A DNA stretch of 64,000 nucleotides, taken from positions 1,984,001-2,048,000 of the forward strand of contig NZ_JAPMLV010000001.1 in NCBI RefSeq assembly GCF_026420145.1, read 5' to 3'. Numbering within the stretch: the first letter of the stretch is position 1; every line of letters starts with the position of its first letter. The notes below the pieces were generated by a model. That model was given only the letters and a program-made list of their open reading frames with translations. It was not told the origin of the DNA and did not search any database. A program made the translations under genes and the position numbers. The stretch is from Enterobacter pseudoroggenkampii (GTDB lineage Bacteria > Pseudomonadota > Gammaproteobacteria > Enterobacterales > Enterobacteriaceae). Below are positions 10,087 to 18,175 of the stretch, one piece after another.

Positions 10087-10545
10087 ATGACTGTCACGGA
10101 CATCGTACTGGTTTTATTTGTTGTTGCCCTTCTGGCTTACGCGATCTATGACGAGTTCATCATGCCCCGCCGTCACGGCGAGACGCTGCTCTCCCTTCCC
10201 CTTCTGCGACGCGGGCGCGTGGATGCCTTTATCTTCGTGGGTCTCATCGCCATTCTTATTTACAATAACGTTACCAGCCATGGTGCATTATTAACCACAT
10301 GGTTATTATGTGCGCTGGCATTAATGGCGATTTATCTGTTCTGGATCCGCACGCCGAAAATCATTTTTAAATCCCACGGATTTTTCTTCGCCAATGTGTG
10401 GATAGAATATAACCGTATTAAAGAGATGAATTTATCCGAAGACGGCGTGCTGGTGATGCAATTAGAACAACGCCGCCTGCTTATTCGGGTGAGGAATATT
10501 GACGACCTGGAAAAGATATACAAGTTACTCGTTAAAACTCAATGA
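10087..10545 (+). CDS. yobD: YobD, UPF0266 family membrane protein
   Basis: The 152-residue protein has three predicted transmembrane helices in its first 90 residues ([51 protein letters not shown]) and a soluble C-terminal part ending [13 protein letters not shown]. It matches E. coli YobD in length and order, and its function is unknown. TGGAGG precedes the ATG. It lies between the manXYZ terminator and the MntR-type sites of mntP. Confidence 0.9.
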   Translation: MTVTDIVLVLFVVALLAYAIYDEFIMPRRHGETLLSLPLLRRGRVDAFIFVGLIAILIYNNVTSHGALLTTWLLCALALMAIYLFWIRTPKIIFKSHGFFFANVWIEYNRIKEMNLSEDGVLVMQLEQRRLLIRVRNIDDLEKIYKLLVKTQ

Positions 10546-10552
10546 GTTAGAT

Positions 10553-10570
10553 ATATAGCAATGGCTATAT
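10553..10570 (+). promoter_or_regulatory. MntR-type palindrome 1
   Basis: ATATAGCAATGGCTATAT is a 7-base inverted repeat (ATATAGC/GCTATAT) with a 4-base spacer. It resembles the ATAGC-N4-GCTAT operator of the manganese sensor MntR, as recalled from mntH. MntR activates mntP in E. coli. Confidence 0.65.
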
Positions 10571-10593
10571 ATTGCGTTTATCTTGCGCAAGAA

Positions 10594-10611
10594 ATATAGC
10601 CAAAGCTATAT
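10594..10611 (+). promoter_or_regulatory. MntR-type palindrome 2
   Basis: ATATAGCCAAAGCTATAT repeats the same half-sites with a 4-base spacer. Its centre is 41 bases from that of palindrome 1, about four helical turns, so two MntR dimers could bind the same face of the DNA. Confidence 0.65.
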
Positions 10612-10739
10612 CTCCTTCGTTAATTTTATCTCTATTTGTTAACGATATTTTCACGCTTAAAGACAAATGAAAATCGTTATCAACAAGTGTTTTAAATAAT
10701 GCCTCTTCAATGTTGTTTTATATTCTCAAAATATGTTAA

Positions 10740-10876
10740 GGTTGCGCCCGTCGTTGGGGAGTAGCCGATTTCCTGTTCGCAGGAAATGTACGTGTCAACA
10801 TACTCGTTGAAAAACGTGGCACGTACGGATCGCTGACAGCACATCTATGTGCAGCGCGATCAGGCGAGACCATAGA
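10740..10876 (+). promoter_or_regulatory. yybP-ykoY manganese riboswitch of mntP
   Basis: The conserved loops of this Mn2+-sensing riboswitch are visible: GGGGAGTAGCC at 10755-10765 and GGCGAGACC at 10863-10871. Between them are paired elements: TTTCCTG-TTCG-CAGGAAA, TACGTG with CACGTA, and GATCGC with GCGATC enclosing GCACAT-CTATGTGC. The remaining leader to the mntP ATG at 10943 would be the expression platform. Edges are approximate. Confidence 0.9.
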
Positions 10877-10942
10877 TACATCAACTGCTGTTTACTGGGG
10901 GCAGTGATGTGTCATATGGATATCCCCGGTCTGGACGCTGTT

Positions 10943-11509
10943 ATGAATATCTCCGCTACGATCCTTCTCGCTTTTGGCATGTCCATGGACGCATTCGCGG
11001 CTTCCATCGGAAAAGGCGCCACGCTCCACAAACCTAAGTTCTCAGAAGCCCTGCGTACCGGTCTGATTTTTGGCGCTATCGAAACGCTGACGCCGCTTAT
11101 CGGCTGGGGTCTTGGCATGCTCGCTAGCCAGTTCGTGCTGGAGTGGAACCACTGGATTGCGTTCGTCCTGCTGGTATTTCTCGGTGGCCGAATGGTGATT
11201 GAAGGTTTTCGCGGCGGCGATGAAGAAGACGAGGAGCCTCAGCACCGCCACGGGTTCTGGCTGCTGGTCACTACGGCCATTGCCACCAGCCTTGATGCGA
11301 TGGCCGTCGGTGTCGGTCTGGCATTCCTGCAGGTCAATATCATCGCCACCGCGCTGGCCATCGGCTGCGCAACATTGATTATGTCCACGCTAGGCATGAT
11401 GGTCGGACGGTTTATCGGCCCGCTGCTGGGTAAACGCGCCGAGATCCTGGGGGGGATTGTGTTGATTGGCATTGGTGCCCAAATCCTCTGGGCACACTTC
11501 GCCGGTTAA
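10943..11509 (+). CDS. mntP: Manganese efflux protein MntP
   Basis: MntP exports Mn2+ across the inner membrane. The 188-residue protein has six predicted helices in two related halves, each with the acidic signature: [15 protein letters not shown] (about residues 10-24) and [16 protein letters not shown] (about 117-132). The frame is open further upstream through the riboswitch, but the ATG at 10943 matches the E. coli start. Its ribosome-binding site is weak, which suits translational control by the riboswitch. The stop overlaps the end of convergent rlmA by 4 bases. Confidence 0.95.
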   Translation: MNISATILLAFGMSMDAFAASIGKGATLHKPKFSEALRTGLIFGAIETLTPLIGWGLGMLASQFVLEWNHWIAFVLLVFLGGRMVIEGFRGGDEEDEEPQHRHGFWLLVTTAIATSLDAMAVGVGLAFLQVNIIATALAIGCATLIMSTLGMMVGRFIGPLLGKRAEILGGIVLIGIGAQILWAHFAG

Positions 11510-12321
11510 TCTTCGCGCTGCCAGAGGTGGATGCTGAAGTCCGTCTGGCAGCCAAATGTTGAGTGTGCCGCTAACGCTTCCCATACTTCCGGTTTTGCCC
11601 GCCACGCGAACGGCGTCATCTGCAGCAACGCGGTGGCCTCTTCCCCTTTCAGCGTCATTTCATACGCCACGGTTTGCTCCTGCTTCAGGCTAAAACCGGC
11701 CAGCTGTTCAGAATGAGGGGCATGCAGACGCACTTCGTCGTAGATCAGCCCTTTCAGCTCCATCAGATGACGCGGGCCTGGGGTCACGGTGACTACCCAT
11801 CCGCCCGGTTTTACCACGCGAGCCAGCTCTTCCGCCTTGCAGGGCGCGTAAATGCGAATAACCGCGTCCATGCTGGCATCGTCAAACGGCAGTCGGTGGC
11901 TGGATGCCACGCAGAACGTCACGTCCGCGTAACGCTTTGCCGCTGCGCGAATCGCCACTTTCGACACGTCCAGACCGAACGTCTGTGCGCCCTTCTCACG
12001 GGCGATCTCGGCAAACCGCGCGGTGTAGTACCCCTCCCCGCAGCCGATATCGAGCATGGCGGTGGCTGAATCCGGCAGAATGTCATTCAGCATCTGCGCG
12101 ACGGCCTCCCGCAGCGGCAGATAGTGCCCGGCATCAAGAAACGCGCGTCGCGCCTGCATCATCTCAGCACTGTCGCCTGGATCGCGGGAGCGTTTATGCT
12201 GCACCGGCAGAAGATTCACGTAGCCTTCTTTTGCCCTATCAAACTGATGCCCCTGCGGACAGGTATAACTTTTATCTGAGTGCGTCAGGGGGGCGTGGCA
12301 AAGGGGACAGCTGAAGGACAT
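11506..12321 (-). CDS. rlmA: 23S rRNA (guanine-745-N1)-methyltransferase RlmA
   Basis: RlmA methylates N1 of G745 in 23S rRNA with S-adenosylmethionine. The 271-residue protein starts with a zinc finger (CPLCHAPL ... CPQGH, residues about 5-26) and the motif [14 protein letters not shown] Rossmann methyltransferase domain follows, with the SAM-binding motif [11 protein letters not shown] at about 90. Length and order fit E. coli RlmA. It is convergent with mntP. Confidence 0.95.
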   Translation of the reverse strand: MSFSCPLCHAPLTHSDKSYTCPQGHQFDRAKEGYVNLLPVQHKRSRDPGDSAEMMQARRAFLDAGHYLPLREAVAQMLNDILPDSATAMLDIGCGEGYYTARFAEIAREKGAQTFGLDVSKVAIRAAAKRYADVTFCVASSHRLPFDDASMDAVIRIYAPCKAEELARVVKPGGWVVTVTPGPRHLMELKGLIYDEVRLHAPHSEQLAGFSLKQEQTVAYEMTLKGEEATALLQMTPFAWRAKPEVWEALAAHSTFGCQTDFSIHLWQRED

Positions 12322-12342
12322 GGTGACTCCGGAGCATAATCA

Positions 12343-12370
12343 AAGGGCGAAGTGTACCGCTATTCGCCCT
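12343..12370 (-). terminator. Candidate terminator downstream of the FtsI-type gene
   Basis: AGGGCGAA (12344-12351) and TTCGCCCT (12363-12370) form a perfect 8-base stem with an 11-base loop, followed on the minus strand by TTTGATT. It lies 17 bases past the stop of the gene at 12387-14105. The T-tract is short. Confidence 0.55.
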
Positions 12371-12386
12371 GGTTATAAACGCCCGG

Positions 12387-14105
12387 TTAACGCATAACGA
12401 TAAGGTGATCGGACCCTGCCGGTAACCCGTCAGGTTTCACATTTTCCAGACGCAGCACGTTACCCATAATCTCACTGAAGACAGGGGCGGAGACGGCCCC
12501 GCCGTAGTAGGCACCATTTTGCGGATCGTTAATCACCACCACCAGGGCAAAACGCGGATTGCTGGCAGGTGCAACCCCTGCGGTGTAGGCGACGTATTTA
12601 TCGACATACTTCCCGCTATCGTCAATTTTCTTCGCCGTACCGGTTTTCACCGCCACACGGTAATCACGAACGGCGGCCTTAACCCCTCCGCCGCCCGGCA
12701 GCGCAACGCTCTCCATCATGTGCTCCACCTCGTGCGCAATCTCTTCTGGCATGACGCGTTGCCCGATAACGGGGGGATCGATACGCGTAATCGAGAGAGG
12801 TCGCTCAAGCCCGAAGCCGCCAATCGTGGCGTAGACGTGCGCCAGCTGGAGCGGCGTCACCATCAGCCCGTAGCCGAAGGCAAATGTCGCGCGGTCCAGC
12901 TGGCTCCAGTATTTACGCTGGGGCAACAGCCCCGCGCTCTCACCCGTTAAGCCAAGCCCCGTATTCGTGCCGAATCCAAAATTTCGATAGGTATCAATAA
13001 GATGCTGGACAGGCATTGCCAGGGACAGTCGGGACACGCCGGTGTCACTCGATTTTTGCAGGATCCCGGTCATTGTCAGTTCAGGATAATAGCCCACATC
13101 GCGGATACGATGCCCGTCGAGGGTATACGGGTGCGTGTCAATCACGCTGTCCGGCTGGACCAGCCCCTGCTGCAGGGCCGTCATCAGCACCAGCGGCTTG
13201 ACCGTGGAACCCGGTTCGAACGTATCGCTGATCGCACGGTTGCGAAAATCATTTATCGTTGCGCCTTCCCGGTTATTGGGGTTGAAATCCGGATAGCTCG
13301 CCATGGCGAGTATTTCCCCTGTGGGGATATTAATGAGCACCGAGGCCCCAGACTCGGCCTTGTTCCAGGCCACGGCATTATCGAGCGCATCCTCGGTGAT
13401 GGTTTGCAGACGCTCGTCGATACTTAACTGGATGTTATGCGCCGGCGCGGGCGCAACTTCCGTCAGGTTTTCAACCACGCGTCCATAGCGATCTTCCCTT
13501 ACCTGGCGCACACCCGCCTTGCCGGTCAGCTGCGCGTTGAAGCTTTTTTCCACGCCCTCAATGCCCTGCCCGTCAATATTGGTGAAGCCAATCAGGTTCG
13601 CTGCCACATGGCCGGCAGGATAAAAACGGCGGGATTCATCGCGTAAATTGATGCCGGGCAGATTGAGTTTATCTATCCACTTTGCCTGTGCCGGATCGAC
13701 CTGACGGGCAAGATAAATAAAACGGCCCTGCGGGTTGGCGTTGATTCGCGCCGAGAGTGCGCCCAGGGAGAGATGTAGCGCGTTTGCCAACGCCTGCCAG
13801 CGTTCGTCGACGCCAACGCCTCCTTTTGCCAGCACCGTTTTAGGATCGGCCCAAACGGCCCGTACAGGCACGCTCACCGCCAGGGGACGACCTTCGCGAT
13901 CCATTATCATGCCGCGCGGCGCATCAATCGCCAGCTGGCGGAGGGAGCGCATATCTTCCTGCTTCACCAGATTGTCAGGCTTGATGATTTGCAGCCAGGC
14001 TACCCGGCCAAGTAAAAAGACCAGACTACAGAAAATAGCTAAACAGAGCAGCGCAAAACGCGCTGGCGTGAAATTGCCAGCGGTCATTATCAATTTCTTC
14101 TTCAC
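12387..14105 (-). CDS. FtsI-type class B penicillin-binding protein (PBP3SAL-like)
   Basis: This is a second FtsI/PBP3-like peptidoglycan transpeptidase, absent from this locus in E. coli. In Salmonella an FtsI paralogue (PBP3SAL) used for division in acidic, intracellular conditions lies at the equivalent position. The 572 residues comprise a short cytoplasmic tail, one membrane anchor (FALLCLAIFCSLVFLLGRVAWL), a pedestal domain, and a transpeptidase domain with STVK (GSTVKPLVL) and KTGT (AVKTGTAKK). The middle SxN motif reads SSD (QKSSDTGVS) rather than SSN. A GTG at 14105 with GGGG five bases upstream is the best start; a TTG eight codons earlier is unlikely. FtsI itself would be elsewhere, in the dcw cluster. 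Confidence 0.9.
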   Translation of the reverse strand: MKKKLIMTAGNFTPARFALLCLAIFCSLVFLLGRVAWLQIIKPDNLVKQEDMRSLRQLAIDAPRGMIMDREGRPLAVSVPVRAVWADPKTVLAKGGVGVDERWQALANALHLSLGALSARINANPQGRFIYLARQVDPAQAKWIDKLNLPGINLRDESRRFYPAGHVAANLIGFTNIDGQGIEGVEKSFNAQLTGKAGVRQVREDRYGRVVENLTEVAPAPAHNIQLSIDERLQTITEDALDNAVAWNKAESGASVLINIPTGEILAMASYPDFNPNNREGATINDFRNRAISDTFEPGSTVKPLVLMTALQQGLVQPDSVIDTHPYTLDGHRIRDVGYYPELTMTGILQKSSDTGVSRLSLAMPVQHLIDTYRNFGFGTNTGLGLTGESAGLLPQRKYWSQLDRATFAFGYGLMVTPLQLAHVYATIGGFGLERPLSITRIDPPVIGQRVMPEEIAHEVEHMMESVALPGGGGVKAAVRDYRVAVKTGTAKKIDDSGKYVDKYVAYTAGVAPASNPRFALVVVINDPQNGAYYGGAVSAPVFSEIMGNVLRLENVKPDGLPAGSDHLIVMR

Positions 14106-14250
14106 CTGAACCCCAGGACTGTTAAACAACGCCCTGATTTAACGGGAAAAGATGCGCTTAGGGAGGCGAAACAGTGCTACTAACCTCGCAGCTTTGCAAC
14201 AAGTTACTAACAAGACCGTGAATGGTAATATTTTGAAAGATTAAGGACAT

Positions 14251-14275
14251 AAAAAAGCCCCGCGTTATGCGAGGC
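14251..14275 (-). terminator. Intrinsic terminator of yobF-cspC
   Basis: On the minus strand GCCTCGC, ATAAC and GCGGGGC form a hairpin with one G-T pair, followed by six T residues (14256-14251). It lies 50 bases after the cspC stop. Confidence 0.75.
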
Positions 14276-14324
14276 TTTATGTCTGAGAGTGAAGTGCTAA
14301 GCGCTTCAGTCAGCAGCGGTTCGA

Positions 14325-14534
14325 TCAGATAGCAGTTACGTTAACTGCAGCTGGGCCTTTCTGGCCGTCCTGAATTTCGAACTCAACGTTCTGGCCTTCA
14401 GCCAGAGTTTTGAAGCCGTTACCCTGGATTGCAGAGAAGTGTACGAACACGTCTTTGCTGCCGTCAGCAGGAGTAATGAAACCAAAACCTTTAGACTCGT
14501 TGAACCACTTAACTTGACCTTTAATCTTTGCCAT
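14325..14534 (-). CDS. cspC: Cold-shock-like RNA-binding protein CspC
   Basis: CspC is a constitutively expressed cold-shock-domain protein that binds single-stranded RNA, affects stress-gene mRNAs and acts as a transcription antiterminator. The 69 residues appear identical to E. coli CspC as recalled, rather than CspE ([10 protein letters not shown], not MSKIKGNVKW). RNP1 (KGFGFI) and RNP2 (VFVHF) are present. It is preceded by yobF with 26 bases between, as in the E. coli yobF-cspC operon. Confidence 0.97.
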
Positions 14535-14560
14535 TTTGCAAAATTCCTTAGAGTGTTTTC

Positions 14561-14692
14561 TTAGCCCGCAGGCATTAACTGAGATAAAACTGAGACATTA
14601 CTGCATGAGGCACTAATATAAGGTTCGGCAGAGAAGCGGTATTCAACGACAACGTGTTTACTCAGGACTTCTTTACTGAAAATGCCACACAT
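14561..14692 (-). CDS. yobF: Small stress protein YobF
   Basis: This is a 43-codon gene on the minus strand. The translation [13 protein letters not shown] ... [18 protein letters not shown] matches E. coli YobF (47 residues) up to about residue 37. It then ends differently, with SQLMPAG in place of the longer E. coli tail. Function is unknown; E. coli YobF accumulates in stress. GAGGT lies about 13 bases before the ATG. It is the first gene of the yobF-cspC unit. Confidence 0.88.
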
Positions 14693-15217
14693 AAACAGAA
14701 CTGTACCTCGTTTGACCCAAAACGTGTTATCACACACTATGTTTAATATGGCAAGCCATTTTTAAACATGTCTCGATCCGCCGCACAAATTCGAACAGTG
14801 CCTGTCAGGTTTTGCACAATTATGCGCATCACGTCCAGACAGCCCTGCTGCGTAACAAAGACCCAGCATTGCTTTCACAACCGCTGTAATCTAAGACTTT
14901 TTTAACATAGCTCAATCATAACGAAGCGTCCAGCAACCGGGAAAAGAAATCTTACGTCTTGATTGAGTTAGAACAATTTGTGAAAACTTATGCTTAAATC
15001 ATTGTAACGCGACCAAATTGTTTCAGAGAAAAAACAGTGTTAATAACCCGCGCCCAGTTGTATTAAAATGCACCAGCGAATAAACAGCGTTATGCACCAA
15101 AATAATGAAATTTTTATGACCCTGCATCAAAAGAAGGCAAGCAAAACGTTTCGATAAAAATAAAACATTCCTGCACGCGTTTACATCAACAATATATGCA
15201 ACAATTTATCGCTTCGT
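14693..15217 (-). other. Long region upstream of yobF-cspC
   Basis: This 525-base AT-rich stretch lies between yobF and the upstream MBL-fold gene. It has a striking imperfect palindrome at 14740-14768: TGTTTAA and TTAAACA enclosing ATGGC-AA-GCCAT. It presumably carries the yobF-cspC promoter and leader. I see no gene in it. Confidence 0.55.
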
Positions 15218-16207
15218 TTATAAGGATAAATATTCACCAATTTTCAGTATCCTGAAAGAATGATTAACTGGTGCTAAATTATCGAGTGCGTGAGTTAACT
15301 CCTGCACAGGTTCATCTAAGGCTTCATCTGCCAGTTCAAACACGCCCCAGTGAATGGGGAATGCCAGGGGAGAGCCCAGCTGCTGCCACAATGCCACCGC
15401 AGATTGCGGATCCATATGATGGACAGCCATGAACCATCGTGGGGCATAGGCACCAATCGGTAACGCGGCGGCATCAATATGGCCCAGGCGTTCAGGTATC
15501 AACAGCAGCTCGGGCGAATACCCCGTATCACCGCTGAACCAGAAACGATGATGTCGGCCTTCCATCACCCAGCCGCACCATAATGAGCGATTGCGGTTCC
15601 ATGGCGTGCGCATACTCCAGTGTTGAGCCGGTACGGCGGTCAGCGCCATTCCTTGCCAGGTGAAACTCTGCCACCAGTCTAGCTCAACCACGCGTTTTGC
15701 TCCCCGACGCCGAAACCAGTCGGCCAGCCCCAACGGAACAAAAAAACTGACGTCGGGGAAGCGTTTGAGGATACGGCGAATGGTCGCGTCATCAAGATGA
15801 TCGTAATGATTATGGGAGATGACGACCGCATCAAGCTGATGAAGCTGATCGACTGACAGCGCGGGAGGCGTTTTGCGCTGTGGTCCCATGAAAGGGAGCG
15901 GAGAAGCACGTCGCGAAAACACCGGGTCGGTAAGGATGATATTGCCGTCCAGCTGCAGCAACACGCTCGCGTGTCCGAGCCACCACACCCCATCTTCATG
16001 AGTTTGCGTAAGCTCAACCGGTTGCCACCACTGGCGGATAAAGTCTTCATAACCCAGCGCGGGCGGCTTCGGTAAACCGGCCTCTTTACGCGCTTTACGC
16101 CAACGGTCGAGGTCGCCGGGTTGATGTCCGACAGGATCGGTATTACGAAAACCGTTCGGGGTGTGATGTTTCAGGGAGGGGTCATACCAGGGGTTTTTCC
16201 AGACCAC
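15218..16207 (-). CDS. MBL-fold metal-dependent hydrolase (NAPE-PLD-like)
   Basis: This is a 329-residue metallo-beta-lactamase-fold protein. The metal-ligand motif is SHNHYDHLD, and further ligands probably lie in FSGDTGYSPE and FPIHWGVFELA. The N-terminal WWLGHASVLLQLDG and ILTDPVFSRRASPLPFMGPQR segments resemble the N-acyl-phosphatidylethanolamine phospholipase D-like branch, but the substrate is not known. The GTG at 16207 is chosen because GGGAGG is five bases upstream; a TTG six codons earlier lacks this spacing. It follows yebO by 23 bases in the same direction, suggesting an operon. E. coli K-12 lacks this gene between yobF and yebO. Confidence 0.85.
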   Translation of the reverse strand: MVWKNPWYDPSLKHHTPNGFRNTDPVGHQPGDLDRWRKARKEAGLPKPPALGYEDFIRQWWQPVELTQTHEDGVWWLGHASVLLQLDGNIILTDPVFSRRASPLPFMGPQRKTPPALSVDQLHQLDAVVISHNHYDHLDDATIRRILKRFPDVSFFVPLGLADWFRRRGAKRVVELDWWQSFTWQGMALTAVPAQHWSMRTPWNRNRSLWCGWVMEGRHHRFWFSGDTGYSPELLLIPERLGHIDAAALPIGAYAPRWFMAVHHMDPQSAVALWQQLGSPLAFPIHWGVFELADEALDEPVQELTHALDNLAPVNHSFRILKIGEYLSL

Positions 16208-16230
16208 AGCCACCTCCCAGGACAAAAAGA

Positions 16231-16521
16231 TTAACGCTCAGCCACCAGGCGGATAAAGTCATCTTCGTCTTTGTTATCTTCAGCGACTGCGTCTTTCGGC
16301 GCGTCTTTCTCTTCCGGTTCGTTAGCCTCACACAGACGGCGTAGCAGCGCATTCTGACGTTTTTGCTGATCGAGCAGCGCTTCCAGCAGTTCAATCTGCT
16401 CGTTAGTACGGGAACTGGCGCGATTCACAAAAAACCAAATGACCAGCCCCACAAGCAGAACAACCAAAGAAATCATCAGGGATGCTATATTCAGCAGCCC
16501 TGAATTCAGTAACTCACCCAT
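16231..16521 (-). CDS. yebO: YebO, small membrane-anchored protein
   Basis: The 96-residue protein has one N-terminal transmembrane helix (IASLMISLVVLLVGLVIWFFV, about 13-33). A charged, probably coiled-coil segment follows (NEQIELLEALLDQQKRQNALLRRL), and an acidic tail ends IRLVAER. It matches E. coli YebO, whose function is unknown. It lies between mgrB and the MBL-fold gene, all on the minus strand. Confidence 0.93.
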   Translation of the reverse strand: MGELLNSGLLNIASLMISLVVLLVGLVIWFFVNRASSRTNEQIELLEALLDQQKRQNALLRRLCEANEPEEKDAPKDAVAEDNKDEDDFIRLVAER

Positions 16522-16595
16522 TTCACCACCTCAATAAAAACGTCTATTTTACCACTGGCGCGAAGGAAGGAAATCACCTTGAGAAAAAATGCGTG

Positions 16596-16739
16596 TTACC
16601 AGGGAATAAATTTATTGATTGCGCAAACGCCGCTAAAAAACTGTACATCCTGATCGCACATCACATTGATCGTCTGCGTCCATAACACCACGCACGCTAT
16701 CAGCACGATAATCAGAATTACCCAGCGTATTTTTTTCAC
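16596..16739 (-). CDS. mgrB: PhoQ feedback inhibitor MgrB
   Basis: MgrB is a 47-residue inner-membrane peptide that binds the sensor kinase PhoQ and represses PhoP signalling. Its loss raises polymyxin resistance in several enterobacteria. Starting from a GTG at 16739, the frame reads [10 protein letters not shown], a transmembrane segment, then [21 protein letters not shown]. Cys28 and Cys39 are the conserved periplasmic pair needed for activity, and Cys16 lies in the membrane. The gene looks intact. A partial PhoP-box-like element lies about 50 bases upstream. Confidence 0.95.
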   Translation of the reverse strand: MKKIRWVILIIVLIACVVLWTQTINVMCDQDVQFFSGVCAINKFIPW

Positions 16740-16788
16740 TCCACACTCCGTCTAATGACCTGATGTAACGAGGTTATCACGCTTATCT

Positions 16789-16805
16789 TAAACAAGGGCT
16801 AACTG
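16789..16805 (-). promoter_or_regulatory. Partial PhoP-box-like element upstream of mgrB
   Basis: On the minus strand TGTTTA (16794-16789) is a perfect PhoP half-site. The hexamer one turn upstream, CAGTTA (16805-16800), matches only at its 3' half. PhoP activates mgrB in E. coli and Klebsiella, so the position is sensible, but the match is incomplete. Confidence 0.4.
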
Positions 16806-16899
16806 TGCCGCCATCGCGCTTTTTTCAGAATCCTGCACTTGTTTCGTTTCGTAAACCGTTTACGCTAGCATTATGATAACAACGATAAAAGAGGTAATG

Positions 16900-17139
16900 A
16901 TGCGCTTAATCATTCGAACAATTATTGCACTGGCCCTTGTCTGGATTGGCCTTCTTCTAACGGGTTATGGCGTGCTTGTGGGAAGCATCGAAAACGCTGC
17001 CGGGTTAGGCATTCAGTGTAAATACTTAACAGCACAAGGAATGAGCACTGCGCAATATCTGCATACTGACAGCGGGATTGTTGGCTTAACCCACTGTCCG
17101 GTCCTGCGTAAGACTTCCGTCGTGATTGATAATGGCTAG
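16900..17139 (+). CDS. yobH: YobH, small membrane or secreted protein
   Basis: The 79-residue protein starts with a hydrophobic helix (ALALVWIGLLLTGYGVLV). A periplasmic-looking segment follows with two cysteines (IQCKYLTAQG and THCPVLRKT), possibly a disulfide. It matches E. coli YobH in length and position, and its function is unknown. Of two adjacent ATGs, 16900 has GAGG at five bases, whereas 16897 is only two bases from it. It is divergent from mgrB. Confidence 0.88.
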   Translation: MRLIIRTIIALALVWIGLLLTGYGVLVGSIENAAGLGIQCKYLTAQGMSTAQYLHTDSGIVGLTHCPVLRKTSVVIDNG

Positions 17140-17160
17140 TCAGCCGGGTAAATGACCGAC

Positions 17161-17191
17161 AAAAAACGCCGCAACAGATGCGGCGTTTTTT
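17161..17191. terminator. Bidirectional terminator between yobH and kdgR
   Basis: CGCCGCA (17167-17173) and TGCGGCG (17179-17185) form a stem with a 5-base loop, flanked by six A residues on the left and six T residues on the right. It can therefore terminate both convergent genes. Confidence 0.85.
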
Positions 17192-17204
17192 ATGTGAACA
17201 GAGA

Positions 17205-17996
17205 TTAGAACGGGTAGTCGTGATACCCCATCTGTTCAGAAATCTTACGTGCGGCAGTGTGGAGAATAGCCACATACTCATGCAGACGCTCTTCGGAAAA
17301 ACGTAAGGTTGGGAAGGAGATACTTAAGCCCGCGATCACCACGCCAAAACGGTCAAATACCGGAACGCCGATGCAGCGCAGTCCCTCTTCCTGCTCCTCG
17401 TTATCTTCGCCATACCCCTGCTCGCGTACGCGATCGAGCACCGTTAGCAGCGCGTCCGTGCTGGTAATGGTTCGTGAGGTACTTTGCTTGTATTCCACGC
17501 CTTCGAGGATCTGCTTCACTTCCTCACGATCGCGCCACGCCAGCAGAACTTTACCAATGGCGGTACTGTAGAGCGGGTTGCGACGACCAATGCGCGAATA
17601 CATGCGCAGATTGTACATGGAGTCGATTTTATGGATGTAAACTATGCTGTCTTCATCCAGCGCGCCGAGATGGATGGTCTCTTTAGTGAGGCGAGAGATT
17701 TCACGCATCTGAATATCGGCGCTGCGGATCAGGTCAACATTTTGTAGCGCGCGGGCACCCAGCTCAAACAGCTTCAGCGTCAGGGAGTATTTTTCAGATT
17801 CGCCTTCCTGGGCAACGTAACCCAGCGATTTCATGGTCTGCAAAAAGCGATATACGGTGCTTTTTGACATCATCACGCGCTGTGACAACTCTGTAATACC
17901 TATTTCACGCTCCTCTCCCAGCGCCTGTAAGATGCCAAACACCTTCAGCACGGAAGAAACAGAATCTGGCTGTTTATCCAAATCCGCAATAGCCAT
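17205..17996 (-). CDS. kdgR: Transcriptional repressor KdgR (IclR family)
   Basis: KdgR represses genes for 2-keto-3-deoxygluconate and pectin/hexuronate catabolism, including eda and kdg genes, and is released by KDG. The 263-residue protein has an N-terminal winged helix-turn-helix (ITELSQRVMMSKSTVYRFLQTM, about residues 35-56) and a C-terminal IclR effector domain. Length equals E. coli KdgR. It is divergent from yebQ across 179 bases, in which ATAAAAA and TTTTTAT around 18021-18045 form an inverted repeat. Confidence 0.95.
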   Translation of the reverse strand: MAIADLDKQPDSVSSVLKVFGILQALGEEREIGITELSQRVMMSKSTVYRFLQTMKSLGYVAQEGESEKYSLTLKLFELGARALQNVDLIRSADIQMREISRLTKETIHLGALDEDSIVYIHKIDSMYNLRMYSRIGRRNPLYSTAIGKVLLAWRDREEVKQILEGVEYKQSTSRTITSTDALLTVLDRVREQGYGEDNEEQEEGLRCIGVPVFDRFGVVIAGLSISFPTLRFSEERLHEYVAILHTAARKISEQMGYHDYPF

Positions 17997-18175
17997 TTAC
18001 CACCTCATAGCGAGTGTTTTATAAAAATCAGAACCGGTTTTTATTATAAGTTCCCGTCATGTCACCTGCAATCAATCCCCGTTTACTTCGTTACAAATCT
18101 GCGACATATCGCGGCTGTAACAATGCTAAAATAGTTACCCTGAGAATAATTTCACGCTGAGCTTTTTTAACCCTA

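Larger units (their letters stand above)
10546..10942 (+). other. mntP upstream region
   Basis: This 397-base region between yobD and mntP contains two MntR-type palindromes (10553-10570, 10594-10611), an AT-rich promoter stretch around 10620-10735, and the yybP-ykoY riboswitch. No gene is seen apart from open frame running through the riboswitch into mntP. Confidence 0.75.

Noticed and set aside
18021..18045. KdgR operator in the kdgR-yebQ gap
   Set aside because: The ATAAAAA/TTTTTAT repeat does not match the AATGAAAC-GTTTCATT KdgR consensus well enough to annotate.
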